Under the pieces are notes generated by a model, which was not told the origin of the DNA, did no database searches, and worked only from the letters and a program-made list of their open reading frames with translations. Position numbers and translations under genes: made by a program. From an uncultured Clostridia bacterium (GTDB taxonomy: Bacteria; Bacillota; Clostridia; Christensenellales; UBA1242): a stretch of DNA of 51,593 bases. The first letter of the stretch is position 1; each line of letters opens with the position of its first letter. The stretch spans positions 1 to 51,593 of the forward strand of contig CALVOG010000010.1 of assembly GCA_944350265.1 (NCBI GenBank), read 5' to 3'. Of the stretch, positions 40,770 to 50,425 are shown piece by piece.

Positions 40770-43754
40770 ATGAATATGAAATTTATTTCCTCAATCACTC
40801 TTTACGAGGCAACCAAAGAGGTGTTGAAGGAAATTGACTACAAAAATTTAAAAGAAAAGAATTTGGTGGTGGTGCCAGATAGTTTTTCTATGCAAGCGGA
40901 AAGTTTGGTGTTTGATGTTTTGGGCATAAAGGCAACGTTCAACATTTCAGTGGTGGGAATTTCGCGCCTTGCAAGCAAACTTTTACGCGAACATAACATT
41001 CCGTTTGAGAGAATAAGCGGGCTGGATGAGATTTTGTTTACTTTTGAGGCGATAAAAAAGTGTGAGGATAAATTTTCCTATTTTAAAAACTACGGCATTG
41101 AATTTGCCATAAATATTTTGGAGATTTTGAAAGAGTTTGCAAACTGCGAGATTGAGCCAGAAGATATCAAAGAGTGCGACGATGTTGTGCTGTCAAAAAA
41201 GATGAAAGATTTGAGGTTAATTTATGAGGAATATTTAAACCTCTTAAAAGACAAGTTGGACTTAACGAAACTCCTCGATTTCTTCCTTGATAAAAGCGAA
41301 TTTTTCGATTTGAAAAATTATAATCTCTACTTCGTCAACTTCGACTCCTTTTCAAAGAAGATTTTCTCTTTTATTTGCGCGCTTTCTTCCAAGGTGAAGA
41401 GTGTGACGATTGGCATTGCTAAGCCAACCTCGCCATATAATGCATATATTTACGAAACCGACACCACCGAGAAGATGTTGGCACTTGCGCGTGAAAAAGG
41501 CGTTATGGTGAAGGTTGAGGAGCGAAAGGCGAATTTACCGACCGAAAAGCGGGCAGTTTTAGAGAATGTTTTTGCGCTGAAAACCGAAAAACTCTCTTCA
41601 AACTATTTTTTGAATGTTGTCACGGCGGATATTGACGAGGAAATTGAATTTGTGGCAAAAAAGATTTCTTTTGAGGTTCATAATGGGGCGCGGTATAAGG
41701 ATTTTTCGATTGCGGTGCCAGAGGAGGGCTATTTTGAAAGGATAAGAAAACTCTTTTCGAAATACCAAATTCCGCTTTACGCTGACTACACCCTCTCACT
41801 TAATGAACTTATGGTCAGTAAGTTTTTTACAAGGGTGCTTTCAATGCGCACACATATCAATAAGGACGCCATTTCCTATCTTCTTTCCTCGTCACTTATT
41901 GAGGTGGAAAACGCGGAAGAACTTTTGAAAATGGTGGATTATTACGATATCGACGACGTCCAAACTTTTAAAAATAATTCAAGTGCGCTCGATTATATTT
42001 TCGACATTTTAAGTGAGTTTAAGGCGGAAGCGGATATTTGTGAATATGCCGAGATTTCGCTTAAAATTCTCGCTGTTATAAAGCAAAATTTTGAGAAGAT
42101 AAAGGGTTTAGACTTACAAAAACAAAGCGAAAATGAGCAGGCAATTTTGTATATCGAAAAGATTTTGAATGACCTAAATTCAAGGAAACTGCACCTCACT
42201 TTTGACGACTTTAAAACCCTCATATCCACAATTTTTGTTGGTATAAAGGTGGAAACCGTGCCGTCATATATCGACGCGGTGTTCGTTGGCGACGCCACCA
42301 AAAGTTACTTTGCCGACTCAAAGGTCCTTTTCATTTTGGGGGCAACTGCCTCACTTTTGCCACGCACGGAAAAGGATAACGGAATTTTGACCGACGAGGA
42401 ACTTGCGCGCCTTAACTATCTTAAACGAATTGAGCCAGAAATTAGGGTGATAAATAGGCGCAACAGGCTGAAACTTTTTGAGGTTCTCGGGCACGCCGAA
42501 AAGATGCTTTATGTTATAACTCCGCTTGGGAATGGCGCCAAAAAGGCGGGCTTTGTGGAAGATTTAATTAAAGTTTTTGGCAAGGTGGACTTTTTTGAAA
42601 CGCTCACTCTTTTTAATCGTGCCGATTTAACCGAGGAAAATAAAATTCGCTTGCTTTCTTTTCACTTAGCGAATGAAGTTGTTGCAGAGGAAAATTTAAG
42701 AAAGTTAGAGGGTAATTTAAGCGCGAAACTTTTAGGCTCGGCGCGCGCGGTGGCAACGAAGGGAATTTTCACCTATTCTTACGACCACTTATCCACAAAT
42801 CCACTTGGCGAAAAGATTTCCGCGTCGCAACTTGAAAGTTATTTTGCTTGCCCGTTCCGCCATTTTCTTTCCTACACTCTTAGAATCAAAGAAAAGGAAA
42901 AGGCGAAAGAGGATAAGCGCAAGATTGGAACCTTTAAGCACGAACTTTTGAAGATTTTTATTGAAAAACATAATTTTAAGATTAAAACCTTAAATGAAAG
43001 CGAAATTTTGGCGTTTCTTAATGAAAATTTTAATCCTCTTTTTGATAAACACTTTGGCGATGAAGATGCGCTTAGGTATGCACTTAAAAAGGAATGTGTG
43101 GCGCTTTTAAACACCCTTGTTTACGAACAGAAACAAAGCGAATTTGTGCCGACAAAAGTGGAAGAAAAAGTGGAGGGAAAGATAGGCGACAAAAGGTTTG
43201 TTGGCTTTATCGACAGGGTGGATGTTTATAAAGATTATTTTCGCATTATCGACTATAAAACAGGCACGGTTGACGGCGTTTTGAAGGACCTATATTTTGG
43301 AAGGAAACTTCAACTTTTCTTATATGGCAAGGTGGCAGGCGAAAAACTGAGAAAAAGTCCAGCGGGATTATATTATTTCGACGCAAAAGCAAAATTAAAA
43401 AAGGCGGGGGAAGCGCAAAAAATTTTAAATGGCGTCACGCTTAAAGATAACGAAATCGTGCTTGCGAGCGACTGGCGCCTTGATGAGGAGAAGTTCCGCT
43501 CGAACATTTTGGGTGCGGAGAGAAAAAAGGAGAACAAAAAACAAGAATTCCTCTTTAAATACGGCAAATTCGTGGACGGTTTTTGGGAATATTTTGACTA
43601 CGCAGAGAAGGTTTCAAAAAAGGCAATCGAGGAAATCGAGGAGGGCTACATTATGCCAAAACCACTTGAAGGCGAGTGTGAGTGGTGCAAGTTTAAATCG
43701 GTTTGCAAGTTCGATGGTGACGGCGTAAGGAAGAAAAAGGGAGGTCGATTCTAA
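40770..43754 (+). CDS. addB: AddB: helicase/nuclease subunit B
   Basis: A 994-aa protein, somewhat shorter than the 1150-1170 usual in Bacilli. The C-terminal nuclease domain has the PD-(D/E)XK signature (GFIDRVDVYKDYFRIIDYKTG-like, key IIDYKTG at about residue 827) and the four iron-sulfur cysteines: CPFRH at about 693 and CEWCKFKSVC at about 970-979. The N terminus (SSITLYEATKEVL, VVVPDSFSM) lacks a GxxGxGKT Walker A, so this subunit probably has no ATPase of its own, as in RexB-type subunits. It forms the end-resection complex with AddA, which follows with a 1-nt overlap (TAATG). Confidence 0.92.
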   Translation: MNMKFISSITLYEATKEVLKEIDYKNLKEKNLVVVPDSFSMQAESLVFDVLGIKATFNISVVGISRLASKLLREHNIPFERISGLDEILFTFEAIKKCEDKFSYFKNYGIEFAINILEILKEFANCEIEPEDIKECDDVVLSKKMKDLRLIYEEYLNLLKDKLDLTKLLDFFLDKSEFFDLKNYNLYFVNFDSFSKKIFSFICALSSKVKSVTIGIAKPTSPYNAYIYETDTTEKMLALAREKGVMVKVEERKANLPTEKRAVLENVFALKTEKLSSNYFLNVVTADIDEEIEFVAKKISFEVHNGARYKDFSIAVPEEGYFERIRKLFSKYQIPLYADYTLSLNELMVSKFFTRVLSMRTHINKDAISYLLSSSLIEVENAEELLKMVDYYDIDDVQTFKNNSSALDYIFDILSEFKAEADICEYAEISLKILAVIKQNFEKIKGLDLQKQSENEQAILYIEKILNDLNSRKLHLTFDDFKTLISTIFVGIKVETVPSYIDAVFVGDATKSYFADSKVLFILGATASLLPRTEKDNGILTDEELARLNYLKRIEPEIRVINRRNRLKLFEVLGHAEKMLYVITPLGNGAKKAGFVEDLIKVFGKVDFFETLTLFNRADLTEENKIRLLSFHLANEVVAEENLRKLEGNLSAKLLGSARAVATKGIFTYSYDHLSTNPLGEKISASQLESYFACPFRHFLSYTLRIKEKEKAKEDKRKIGTFKHELLKIFIEKHNFKIKTLNESEILAFLNENFNPLFDKHFGDEDALRYALKKECVALLNTLVYEQKQSEFVPTKVEEKVEGKIGDKRFVGFIDRVDVYKDYFRIIDYKTGTVDGVLKDLYFGRKLQLFLYGKVAGEKLRKSPAGLYYFDAKAKLKKAGEAQKILNGVTLKDNEIVLASDWRLDEEKFRSNILGAERKKENKKQEFLFKYGKFVDGFWEYFDYAEKVSKKAIEEIEEGYIMPKPLEGECEWCKFKSVCKFDGDGVRKKKGGRF

Positions 43755-46700
43755 TGGAAATTGAAGAGCAAACGAGCGTTCTTAAATTTAACAAAAAAAA
43801 CCTCATTGTTTCGGCTTCGGCAGGAAGCGGAAAGACGTATATTTTAATAAAACTCATCACCAAACTTATTGCCGAAAAGAAAGTGCCAATTAAAAAACTT
43901 TTAATTTTGACCTTCACAAAAAATGCCTCGATTGAAATGAAGGAGAGGCTTCTTAAAAACCTTAAAGAGATTGAAAATCCAAGCGACTTCATTTTGAGGC
44001 AAATTGATGATTTGTCGGTTTCAAATATCTCCACAATCCACTCCTATTGCGAGCATTCCTTAAAAAAATACGCTAACATTTTAAAACTCAATGAAAATTT
44101 CACTCTGGCGGATGAAAATTTATCTTTAAAACTCAAAGGCGAAGCGTTCTTTAACTGCTTAAAAAAGTGGAAAAAACAAGATGAATTTTTCGACCTTTTT
44201 CAAACTTTTGGCGAAAAGCAACTTTTTGAACTAATTTTGGATATAGGGAAAATGGGCGAGTCAGTTGCTGACAAAAAGAGTTTTTTTGAAAATATCATAA
44301 ACAACCAAATCGCCATCTTTGATGAGGCGGAAAAGATTGTGAGTGATGCTGTTCATAAGGTGGTGTTTCGGGCAAAAAAACGCCTTCAAAGCGCGCATAT
44401 CGATTTCGATTTTTGCGTGGATAAACTTTTGAACACCTCGCTTCTTGGAAAGGCGGAATTCTTGAAAGAATATGATTTTCCGCGCTTGCCAAGTAAGAAC
44501 TTAATAGGCGAAGAGAATGTGGCGCTCTTAAATGAGATAAAAAAAGACTTAAGGGATGTTTTTGACGAGATTAAAGCGCTTTCACTGACAAAAGAAAAGG
44601 AAGAAGAAGAGAAAAAAGCGGAATTAGAAAAACAACTTATCGCTCTATATTTAGAATTTTTGCAAAACTATTCGGCGCTTAAAAAGCAAAAAAATGTTTT
44701 AGATTTCTCCGATTTGGAGCAGAATATGCTTTCGCTTATCGCAAACGAACTATTCAGCGACAAGTTTGAATTTGTGTTCATAGATGAATACCAAGACACC
44801 AACTTTTTGCAGGAGCGCATTGTTAAAAGTGTGGCGAAAAATTCGCACTTCGTGGCGGTTGGTGACGCCAAACAGGGAATCTATGGCTTCCGCCTTGCGT
44901 CGAGTTCGATTTTTCTTAAAGATGTTAAAGAATTTACGCTAAATGATGAGGACGAGGCGCTTTATTTAAAGTCAAATTTCCGCACGAGCCGTAAGATTTT
45001 GGACTTTATAAACGACATTTTCAAAGATTCGATGACCACAGAAAGCGCGGGGATTGACTATAAAAAAACCGCTATGCTCGACGGCAAAAAGGACTTTAAA
45101 GACGACGGCTCGGTGACGGTTGACGTTGTTGTTAAGGACGAAATTGAAAGAGAAGAGGCTAAGGAGATTTACTCGGTTAAGGAAGCCCCACTTGAGGGTG
45201 GCGACTTCGAAAAGGAACTTATGGTGGTTTTGGTGCGCGTTGAAGAGGCGCTAATGTCGAAAATTTATGACCCCGAAATTGGTGACTATCGTAAGTGTGA
45301 GTATAAAGACATCGCCATTCTCTCGCGCGGGCGCACGCCGTTCTATGAGAGGCTTGACGAGTTTTTGCGCGAAAAAGGCTTTCCGGTTATGTCGAGCAAA
45401 AAGAAAAAACTTTTAAGTTCGCCAGAAATTCAAATTCTTTTAAACCTCTTAAAGGTTGCACTATGCAAAAATGATGAGGTGGCGCTTTTGTCGATACTTA
45501 TGAGTAATTTTGTCCGCCTTGACGTAAACGAAATTTACAGGCTGAAAAAGAAGAATGTTTCGCTTTTTGAGGCGGTTAAGGAAAATTACGCTGAAGTTTT
45601 CGAAATGATTTCAACTTTTAAAATGAATGGCGAGGTTTTTGGATATCGTCGCGCCTTCGAAATGCTTTTTGACGCCACAAATTACTATTCCTATATAAAC
45701 CAAAAGGGCAACCTACGCTTTTCGGTGCAAAAGTTTTTGGAGGAAATTGAAAGTTCAACTTTTAATTTTGACTTGCCTTCTCTCATCTCGTATTTTGAAA
45801 ATGTTGATGTTTTAGACGGCGAGATTTCGGGCGGAGAAAACGCCATTCTTCTTTCCACAATCCACGGCACGAAGGGACTTGAATATCCTGTCGTCATTTT
45901 GATTGGCGCGGGGAAAAGTTTGAAAAAGTCCTCCTCTTCGCCGATTGCGATGGATGAAAATTTGGGTATTGCCGTGAGGCGGTATGTGGACGGAGTTGAA
46001 GAAAAAACCGTCAAACTTTTGGCAATTAAATATATTTCGCAAAAAAAGCAGTTTGAAGAGGAAATGTTCATCTTCTATGTTGCCCTCACACGCGCCAAAA
46101 ATCGTCTATACATAATTGGTGAGTATAAGAACCCATATTCAATTAATTTTGACACCTATTTTGACTATATCTTCGCAACGCTTTCAAGGGAGGAAATAGA
46201 TAAATTTTTAAGCGAAGAACACCTAGAAAAAGGCGCAGTGAGTTTTAACCTTGTGACTGGAGTTGATGATTTCACCATAAAAAAAGAGGGCGAGCCTTTT
46301 GGATATGCCGACGAAAAAGTGGAAGAAAAACTACGAGAATATTTGAATTTTTCCTATCGTTTTAAGAATGAAGAGAACATTGCTTACAAAAACTCCGTCA
46401 CCTCATTGACAAAAAAATATGAAGAGAACGAGGTGTTTTTGCCGTCGAATATTATGCCAATCTCGCTGGATGCAGTGGAGGTTGGAAATGCCTATCACCT
46501 TGCGCTTAAATGCATAGATTTCAACGAAATAAATTGCGAAGGCGACCTTGAAAAATATTTCAACTTGTCGCTTAAAGAGGTTGAAAATAAGATAGACAAA
46601 AACCTTCTCTTTAAAAATATTCAAATATTAAAACCTTTCACAAAATGCGGGGATGTTTTCAAAGAGCAGGAATTTGTTATGAAAGACACTCTTAAAAATT

Positions 46701-46954
46701 TGATTAAAAAGTCTGTTGTCAATGATGAAATTTTGGTGCAAGGCGTTGTTGACCTATTTGTTATTAATGGCGAAAAAGCGGTGCTAATTGATTATAAATA
46801 TTCCTCATCGAATAAATTTAATTTGATAAATAGATATAAAACGCAATTAATATTATATAAAAACGCCATTGAAAAAGGACTTAATAAAAAAATCGAAAAA
46901 ATGTTTTTATTAAATTTAAAAACCACCGAACTAATCGAAATTAACGGCGATTAA
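43754..46954 (+). CDS. addA: AddA: helicase/nuclease subunit A
   Basis: A 1066-aa UvrD-type superfamily 1 helicase plus nuclease. Walker A SASAGSGKTYIL lies at about residues 17-28, motif II DEYQDTNF at about 344, GDAKQGIYGFR (motif III) at about 372, and motif V/VI segments STIHGTKGLEYPVV at about 700 and FYVALTRAKNRLYI at about 775. The C-terminal nuclease has IDYKYSS at about 1010. It is shorter than the roughly 1230 residues of Bacillus AddA. Together with AddB it processes double-strand breaks for RecA loading and degrades linear foreign DNA. Confidence 0.94.
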   Translation: MEIEEQTSVLKFNKKNLIVSASAGSGKTYILIKLITKLIAEKKVPIKKLLILTFTKNASIEMKERLLKNLKEIENPSDFILRQIDDLSVSNISTIHSYCEHSLKKYANILKLNENFTLADENLSLKLKGEAFFNCLKKWKKQDEFFDLFQTFGEKQLFELILDIGKMGESVADKKSFFENIINNQIAIFDEAEKIVSDAVHKVVFRAKKRLQSAHIDFDFCVDKLLNTSLLGKAEFLKEYDFPRLPSKNLIGEENVALLNEIKKDLRDVFDEIKALSLTKEKEEEEKKAELEKQLIALYLEFLQNYSALKKQKNVLDFSDLEQNMLSLIANELFSDKFEFVFIDEYQDTNFLQERIVKSVAKNSHFVAVGDAKQGIYGFRLASSSIFLKDVKEFTLNDEDEALYLKSNFRTSRKILDFINDIFKDSMTTESAGIDYKKTAMLDGKKDFKDDGSVTVDVVVKDEIEREEAKEIYSVKEAPLEGGDFEKELMVVLVRVEEALMSKIYDPEIGDYRKCEYKDIAILSRGRTPFYERLDEFLREKGFPVMSSKKKKLLSSPEIQILLNLLKVALCKNDEVALLSILMSNFVRLDVNEIYRLKKKNVSLFEAVKENYAEVFEMISTFKMNGEVFGYRRAFEMLFDATNYYSYINQKGNLRFSVQKFLEEIESSTFNFDLPSLISYFENVDVLDGEISGGENAILLSTIHGTKGLEYPVVILIGAGKSLKKSSSSPIAMDENLGIAVRRYVDGVEEKTVKLLAIKYISQKKQFEEEMFIFYVALTRAKNRLYIIGEYKNPYSINFDTYFDYIFATLSREEIDKFLSEEHLEKGAVSFNLVTGVDDFTIKKEGEPFGYADEKVEEKLREYLNFSYRFKNEENIAYKNSVTSLTKKYEENEVFLPSNIMPISLDAVEVGNAYHLALKCIDFNEINCEGDLEKYFNLSLKEVENKIDKNLLFKNIQILKPFTKCGDVFKEQEFVMKDTLKNLIKKSVVNDEILVQGVVDLFVINGEKAVLIDYKYSSSNKFNLINRYKTQLILYKNAIEKGLNKKIEKMFLLNLKTTELIEINGD

Positions 46955-47127
46955 GCGATTTTTTTGAAATATTTTTCGGGCGAATTTATGATAAAAATAT
47001 GAAAAAATATATAGGAAAAATAAAAATTATAAAAAAAATATAAAAAATATTTAAAAAATTATTGAAAATTGTTAGTATTTATTTTTTTGTTGTGCTATAC
47101 TAAGAGTGTCAAAGGAGGGGTTTTCCT
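46955..47127. other. A-rich spacer with an extended -10 promoter
   Basis: The first part is A-rich with no gene. TGCTATACT at about 47093-47101 resembles an extended -10 element, and AAAGGAGGGG precedes the next start. Confidence 0.5.
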
Positions 47128-49470
47128 ATGAAATTGGATGTCGTAACAGGCATAATTGACTTTTTGGGTCAAATTGCTCCAAAAATCACGGAGGATGTTT
47201 TATTCGCTGTCGCCATTGCAGTGGAAGCGCTTATCATCATCTTTTTCCTTGTTAAATCAGCGTTTTCCTATGAAGCGTGCCTCAACAGAAGTTTGAACAA
47301 GTTGAACTACTGGCTTTTTGAGCGCAAAATGATAACGGAAGAAAACATACGCGAATTTAACGATATGCTTAAAGCAAAGGGACCGAAAAGGCTTTGCTAT
47401 TTTTGGCAACAATACATACTTTTTAGAGAGGGTGCGCCGTCAACCTATCTTTCGTCCGAGAATTTGGTCGACAAGCCTTTGAAAACTTCGTCCTATAATT
47501 CGAACATCAAAAATTTGAACATAATAAGCGTTGCTTGGGCGATTATTATGACCGTGTTTTTCGTGGTCTTAGACCCAGCGGGTAACGTGATGACCGCCGA
47601 TGTGTTCGCAAGCGCAGTTTTAATTATTGCCTTCATTTATCTTTTGAATTTAATTTTTTCCATCTACCTTCGCGCAAGAAAAAATGCGCTTTTGAATTCG
47701 ATATATCAAAACGTTTCCCTCTTTGGAAGATTTATGGATAATGCGTGCGTTGATTTGCCGTCGTATATCGACTATCAAATCCTCTTCACTCCGCAAGAAA
47801 TCGAAAAGGGGCAACCAGTTCTGCGCGAATTTTTGGATTTCAAAGCAAGAAGAGAGCGCGAGGAGTTCAATAAAGCCAAAGAGAAAGATGTTGAGTATGA
47901 AAAATACGACTTTTCATCGGTGGGCGTCAATGGCTCGGTGGTTTTAGATAGGGCGATGAAAGAGAGCGAAATTTACCTTAAAAAGAAGGAAAAAATGTTG
48001 GTTAAAATCGCTCAACTTGAAAGTGAGTTAGACACCCGAAAAAAGAACTTCGACAATATCCAAAAAGATTACCAAAACAAATTGCAAGCGTCGAAAGAAA
48101 ATGTGGACAGGCTTTTGCAACAACAAGAGGAAACCACCAATCGTATTGAAAGTAACTATCTAAGAAAACAGCAAATGCAAGAAATTGCCAAGCAAGAGCA
48201 GTTGGAGCAAGAGTTTGAACAACAACGTGCAAGGTATTTGCTGGAAAAGAACGAACTTGAAGAAGAGATTAATCGCCATCAAAAGGAACTTGACGAAAGC
48301 AAGAAAAATGTTGAAGAGATTATGCTTGGAGAATATCAAACCTTCTTTAACAACTTCTGCGTAAGCGCCGAAAAAGTGGTGACAACCGCGTTTAGCGAGC
48401 GCCTTCTTAACCTTAAAAAGACGAATGACGAACAGCAAGAACAAATCGCAAAACTTGAAATTAAACTTAAAAACACGCCACAAGGCGAGTATGACGGTTC
48501 CACGGCGGAGCAACCGAGTGGCAAGTATGACGAAAACGGCAATTTTGTTTATGACAACGGCACTTATTACGACAAGGACGGCTTCTTCCACGACACCGAG
48601 GGCAATGTTTATGACGCCGAAGGTAACTTCATAAGAAAAGAGGAAAAGGTTGCCAAGGAGGCGGAAGAGAAAAAGGTTATCGACCTTGACAGTTTGGATG
48701 CTTTCGATTTTGTCAACGACGTTTCCGAAAAGGATGATGTTTATAATGTTGCCGAAAATGTTATTGAGAACATCGACAGCGACATTGAGGTGAAAAACAG
48801 CGGGGCTAAGAAGGACTATAAATCGCCAGAAACTCCTGCCCAAGAGGGCGAAAAAACTGAAGAGGTCAAGGTGGAAAATGCTGAGCCTCAAGCTCAAATG
48901 GAGGAAGTGAAGTTTGAGTTGGTGCCGGTTGAACCAAAGAAAAAGGCGGGCAGACCACGAAAAATTGTGAAAGAAACTGAAAAGAAGCCAAAAGGCACGC
49001 GTGGTAGACCAAGAAAAACAACTAAGGAAACCGAGGTTAAGGAAAAGAAGAAACCGGGGAGACCTAAGAAACCAGCGGATTCAACCGCTAAAAAAGAGCC
49101 TAAAAAACCAGGTAGACCAAGAAAAACCACAACACCTACAAAAACCGAGGCGAAAAAACGCGGACGCCCAAAGAAGAGCGAGAGCGGAAATAAGGACCTT
49201 GAAGAAATCAACAAGAAGATAACCGAACAACGCAACAAGTTGAGCGAAATGCGCGATAATTTGAACAAGGAGTTCGAGGTTGCAATTAAAAATTTGGAAG
49301 AGGCAAACTTTAACGATGACAGCCAAAGGCGTGAAGAGATAACCAAAGAGATTGAAAAACTGCAATCGGAGGCTGAAAAGGCAAAGGGCAAGGAAAGTGA
49401 AAGCAAAATCGCTGAGATAAATTCCAAATTAGAGGCGCTTATTGAAGAGGTTAAACGGCTTAATTCTTAA
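47128..49470 (+). CDS. Membrane-anchored coiled-coil protein with five AT-hooks
   Basis: A 780-aa protein. Hydrophobic helices at about 22-43, 130-150 and 157-182 anchor it, and the rest is predicted cytoplasmic. Coiled coil spans about 290-450 (KKEKMLVKIAQLESEL onward). A short acidic repeat region about 465-505 has YDENGNFVYDNG, YYDKDGF and YDAEGNF units. Five AT-hook cores follow: GRPRK at 608, 626 and 662, and GRPKK at 644 and 679, each with basic flanks. A terminal coiled coil spans about 690-780. AT-hooks bind the minor groove of AT tracts, so the protein could tether AT-rich DNA to the membrane. No known bacterial family with this layout comes to mind. Confidence 0.85.
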   Translation: MKLDVVTGIIDFLGQIAPKITEDVLFAVAIAVEALIIIFFLVKSAFSYEACLNRSLNKLNYWLFERKMITEENIREFNDMLKAKGPKRLCYFWQQYILFREGAPSTYLSSENLVDKPLKTSSYNSNIKNLNIISVAWAIIMTVFFVVLDPAGNVMTADVFASAVLIIAFIYLLNLIFSIYLRARKNALLNSIYQNVSLFGRFMDNACVDLPSYIDYQILFTPQEIEKGQPVLREFLDFKARREREEFNKAKEKDVEYEKYDFSSVGVNGSVVLDRAMKESEIYLKKKEKMLVKIAQLESELDTRKKNFDNIQKDYQNKLQASKENVDRLLQQQEETTNRIESNYLRKQQMQEIAKQEQLEQEFEQQRARYLLEKNELEEEINRHQKELDESKKNVEEIMLGEYQTFFNNFCVSAEKVVTTAFSERLLNLKKTNDEQQEQIAKLEIKLKNTPQGEYDGSTAEQPSGKYDENGNFVYDNGTYYDKDGFFHDTEGNVYDAEGNFIRKEEKVAKEAEEKKVIDLDSLDAFDFVNDVSEKDDVYNVAENVIENIDSDIEVKNSGAKKDYKSPETPAQEGEKTEEVKVENAEPQAQMEEVKFELVPVEPKKKAGRPRKIVKETEKKPKGTRGRPRKTTKETEVKEKKKPGRPKKPADSTAKKEPKKPGRPRKTTTPTKTEAKKRGRPKKSESGNKDLEEINKKITEQRNKLSEMRDNLNKEFEVAIKNLEEANFNDDSQRREEITKEIEKLQSEAEKAKGKESESKIAEINSKLEALIEEVKRLNS

Positions 49471-49476
49471 ATAACG

Positions 49477-49518
49477 AAAAGAGTTGGAGTGTGATAAAAT
49501 CAATCCAACTTTTTTAAT
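49477..49518 (+). terminator. Terminator after the AT-hook gene
   Basis: AGTTGGA at 49482-49488 pairs with TCCAACT at 49504-49510, flanked by A and T runs. Confidence 0.75.
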
Positions 49519-49549
49519 CGCCATAGTATGTCTACCTCATAAAACATCT

Positions 49550-50040
49550 CACGTGGTTTTATACCAAGGGCTAATCAACTGCTGTCTTTGCGTTATGGGT
49601 TAATATTGTAACCACACTGTATCGCTTAACACGTAATATTGGCTATCCCGTTAGGCAGGACAGTTATTTGTCATTCTGAGCAAGGAGCGATAGTGACGCC
49701 AGCGAAGAATCTCGTCGTAGCACTGCTTACAAAAATTCTAAAAACACCACTTTGAGCGAATGCTTGCTATGTTATGCATATTTTTAAGAGGAATGATTAA
49801 ACATACGCGGGCAAAGTTAGCAGGTAGCCTTCGGTTTAAGCGATATAGTCTAGCACGCGACACCTTAAAAAGTGACAGCGTCACCTACGACGAGATTCTT
49901 CGCTCCGCTCAGAATGACAAACGGATAACAGTCCTTGCGGTAGAGACAATATGGCGTGTTAGGCTCTTTTTAAGAGGATGATTTAGATATATGCGCAGGC
50001 GAGGATAGAGCGCCTAGTTTTCGTTTTGGGCTATTTGGCT
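49550..50040. repeat. Interspersed repeat family A, inverted then direct copy
   Basis: An inverted core at about 49669-49719 carries the same insertion as 39186-39236 (GAGCAAGGAGCGATAGTGAC). A direct unit at about 49797-49920 has ACATACGCGGGC, AGGTAGCCTTCGGTTTAAGC, CACGCGACACCTT, GACAGCGTCACCTACGA and ATTCTTCGCTCCGCTCAGAA. Together they form a long imperfect inverted repeat. No gene is seen. Confidence 0.8.
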
Positions 50041-50082
50041 GTGTTTTACTATCAAAAAAATATTTGAAAAATTTTCTTAAAA

Positions 50083-50116
50083 AGTATTTACATTTTGGGA
50101 AATTTATGCTATATTA
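50083..50116 (+). promoter_or_regulatory. Promoter of the 42-aa gene
   Basis: TTTACA at about 50087-50092, a 17-bp spacer and TATATT at about 50110-50115. TTGGAGG and the ATG follow. Confidence 0.55.
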
Positions 50117-50144
50117 ATATCGACATCAATATTGGAGGTAAATT

Positions 50145-50273
50145 ATGATTAATTTAAAATATGGACTTGAGGATGTGACAATTATAGCGCCAGAAGATGT
50201 TAAGAGTAAGGTGAAGAATTTTGAACTTGATAAGCAAGTGAATAAAAGTAAGCAGAAGGGCTTGGATAGATAG
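50145..50273 (+). CDS. Small charged protein, 42 aa
   Basis: ATG 50145 follows TTGGAGGTAA; stop TAG at 50271. The product (MINLKYGLEDVTIIAPEDVK and 22 more charged residues) has a short strand region and a lysine-rich helix. Its own promoter and terminator (50288-50311) support a real gene. Function unknown; it precedes a HicB-like gene, but a HicA-type toxin (dsRNA-binding fold with a catalytic His) is not apparent in it. Confidence 0.55.
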   Translation: MINLKYGLEDVTIIAPEDVKSKVKNFELDKQVNKSKQKGLDR

Positions 50274-50287
50274 GATATTTGCGCGAG

Positions 50288-50315
50288 AAATATTGCAGTT
50301 TTGCAATATTTTTTC
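50288..50315 (+). terminator. Intrinsic terminator
   Basis: A perfect 10-bp stem AAATATTGCA/TGCAATATTT with a 4-nt loop and a T tail. Confidence 0.85.
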
Positions 50316-50425
50316 TTTTTATGCGCTTAATTTTTTAAATTTTAAATTTTTTATGCGATTTTATTTTGATTTTTAAAAAATTTATGATATCATATATATG
50401 TAGTATTATCTTTTCGAGGGAGTAT

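Noticed and set aside
48160-48897. 245-codon minus-strand frame inside the AT-hook gene
   Set aside because: It is antisense to a coiled-coil coding region, whose reverse complement gives artificial Leu/Phe-rich frames; no ribosome site is present.
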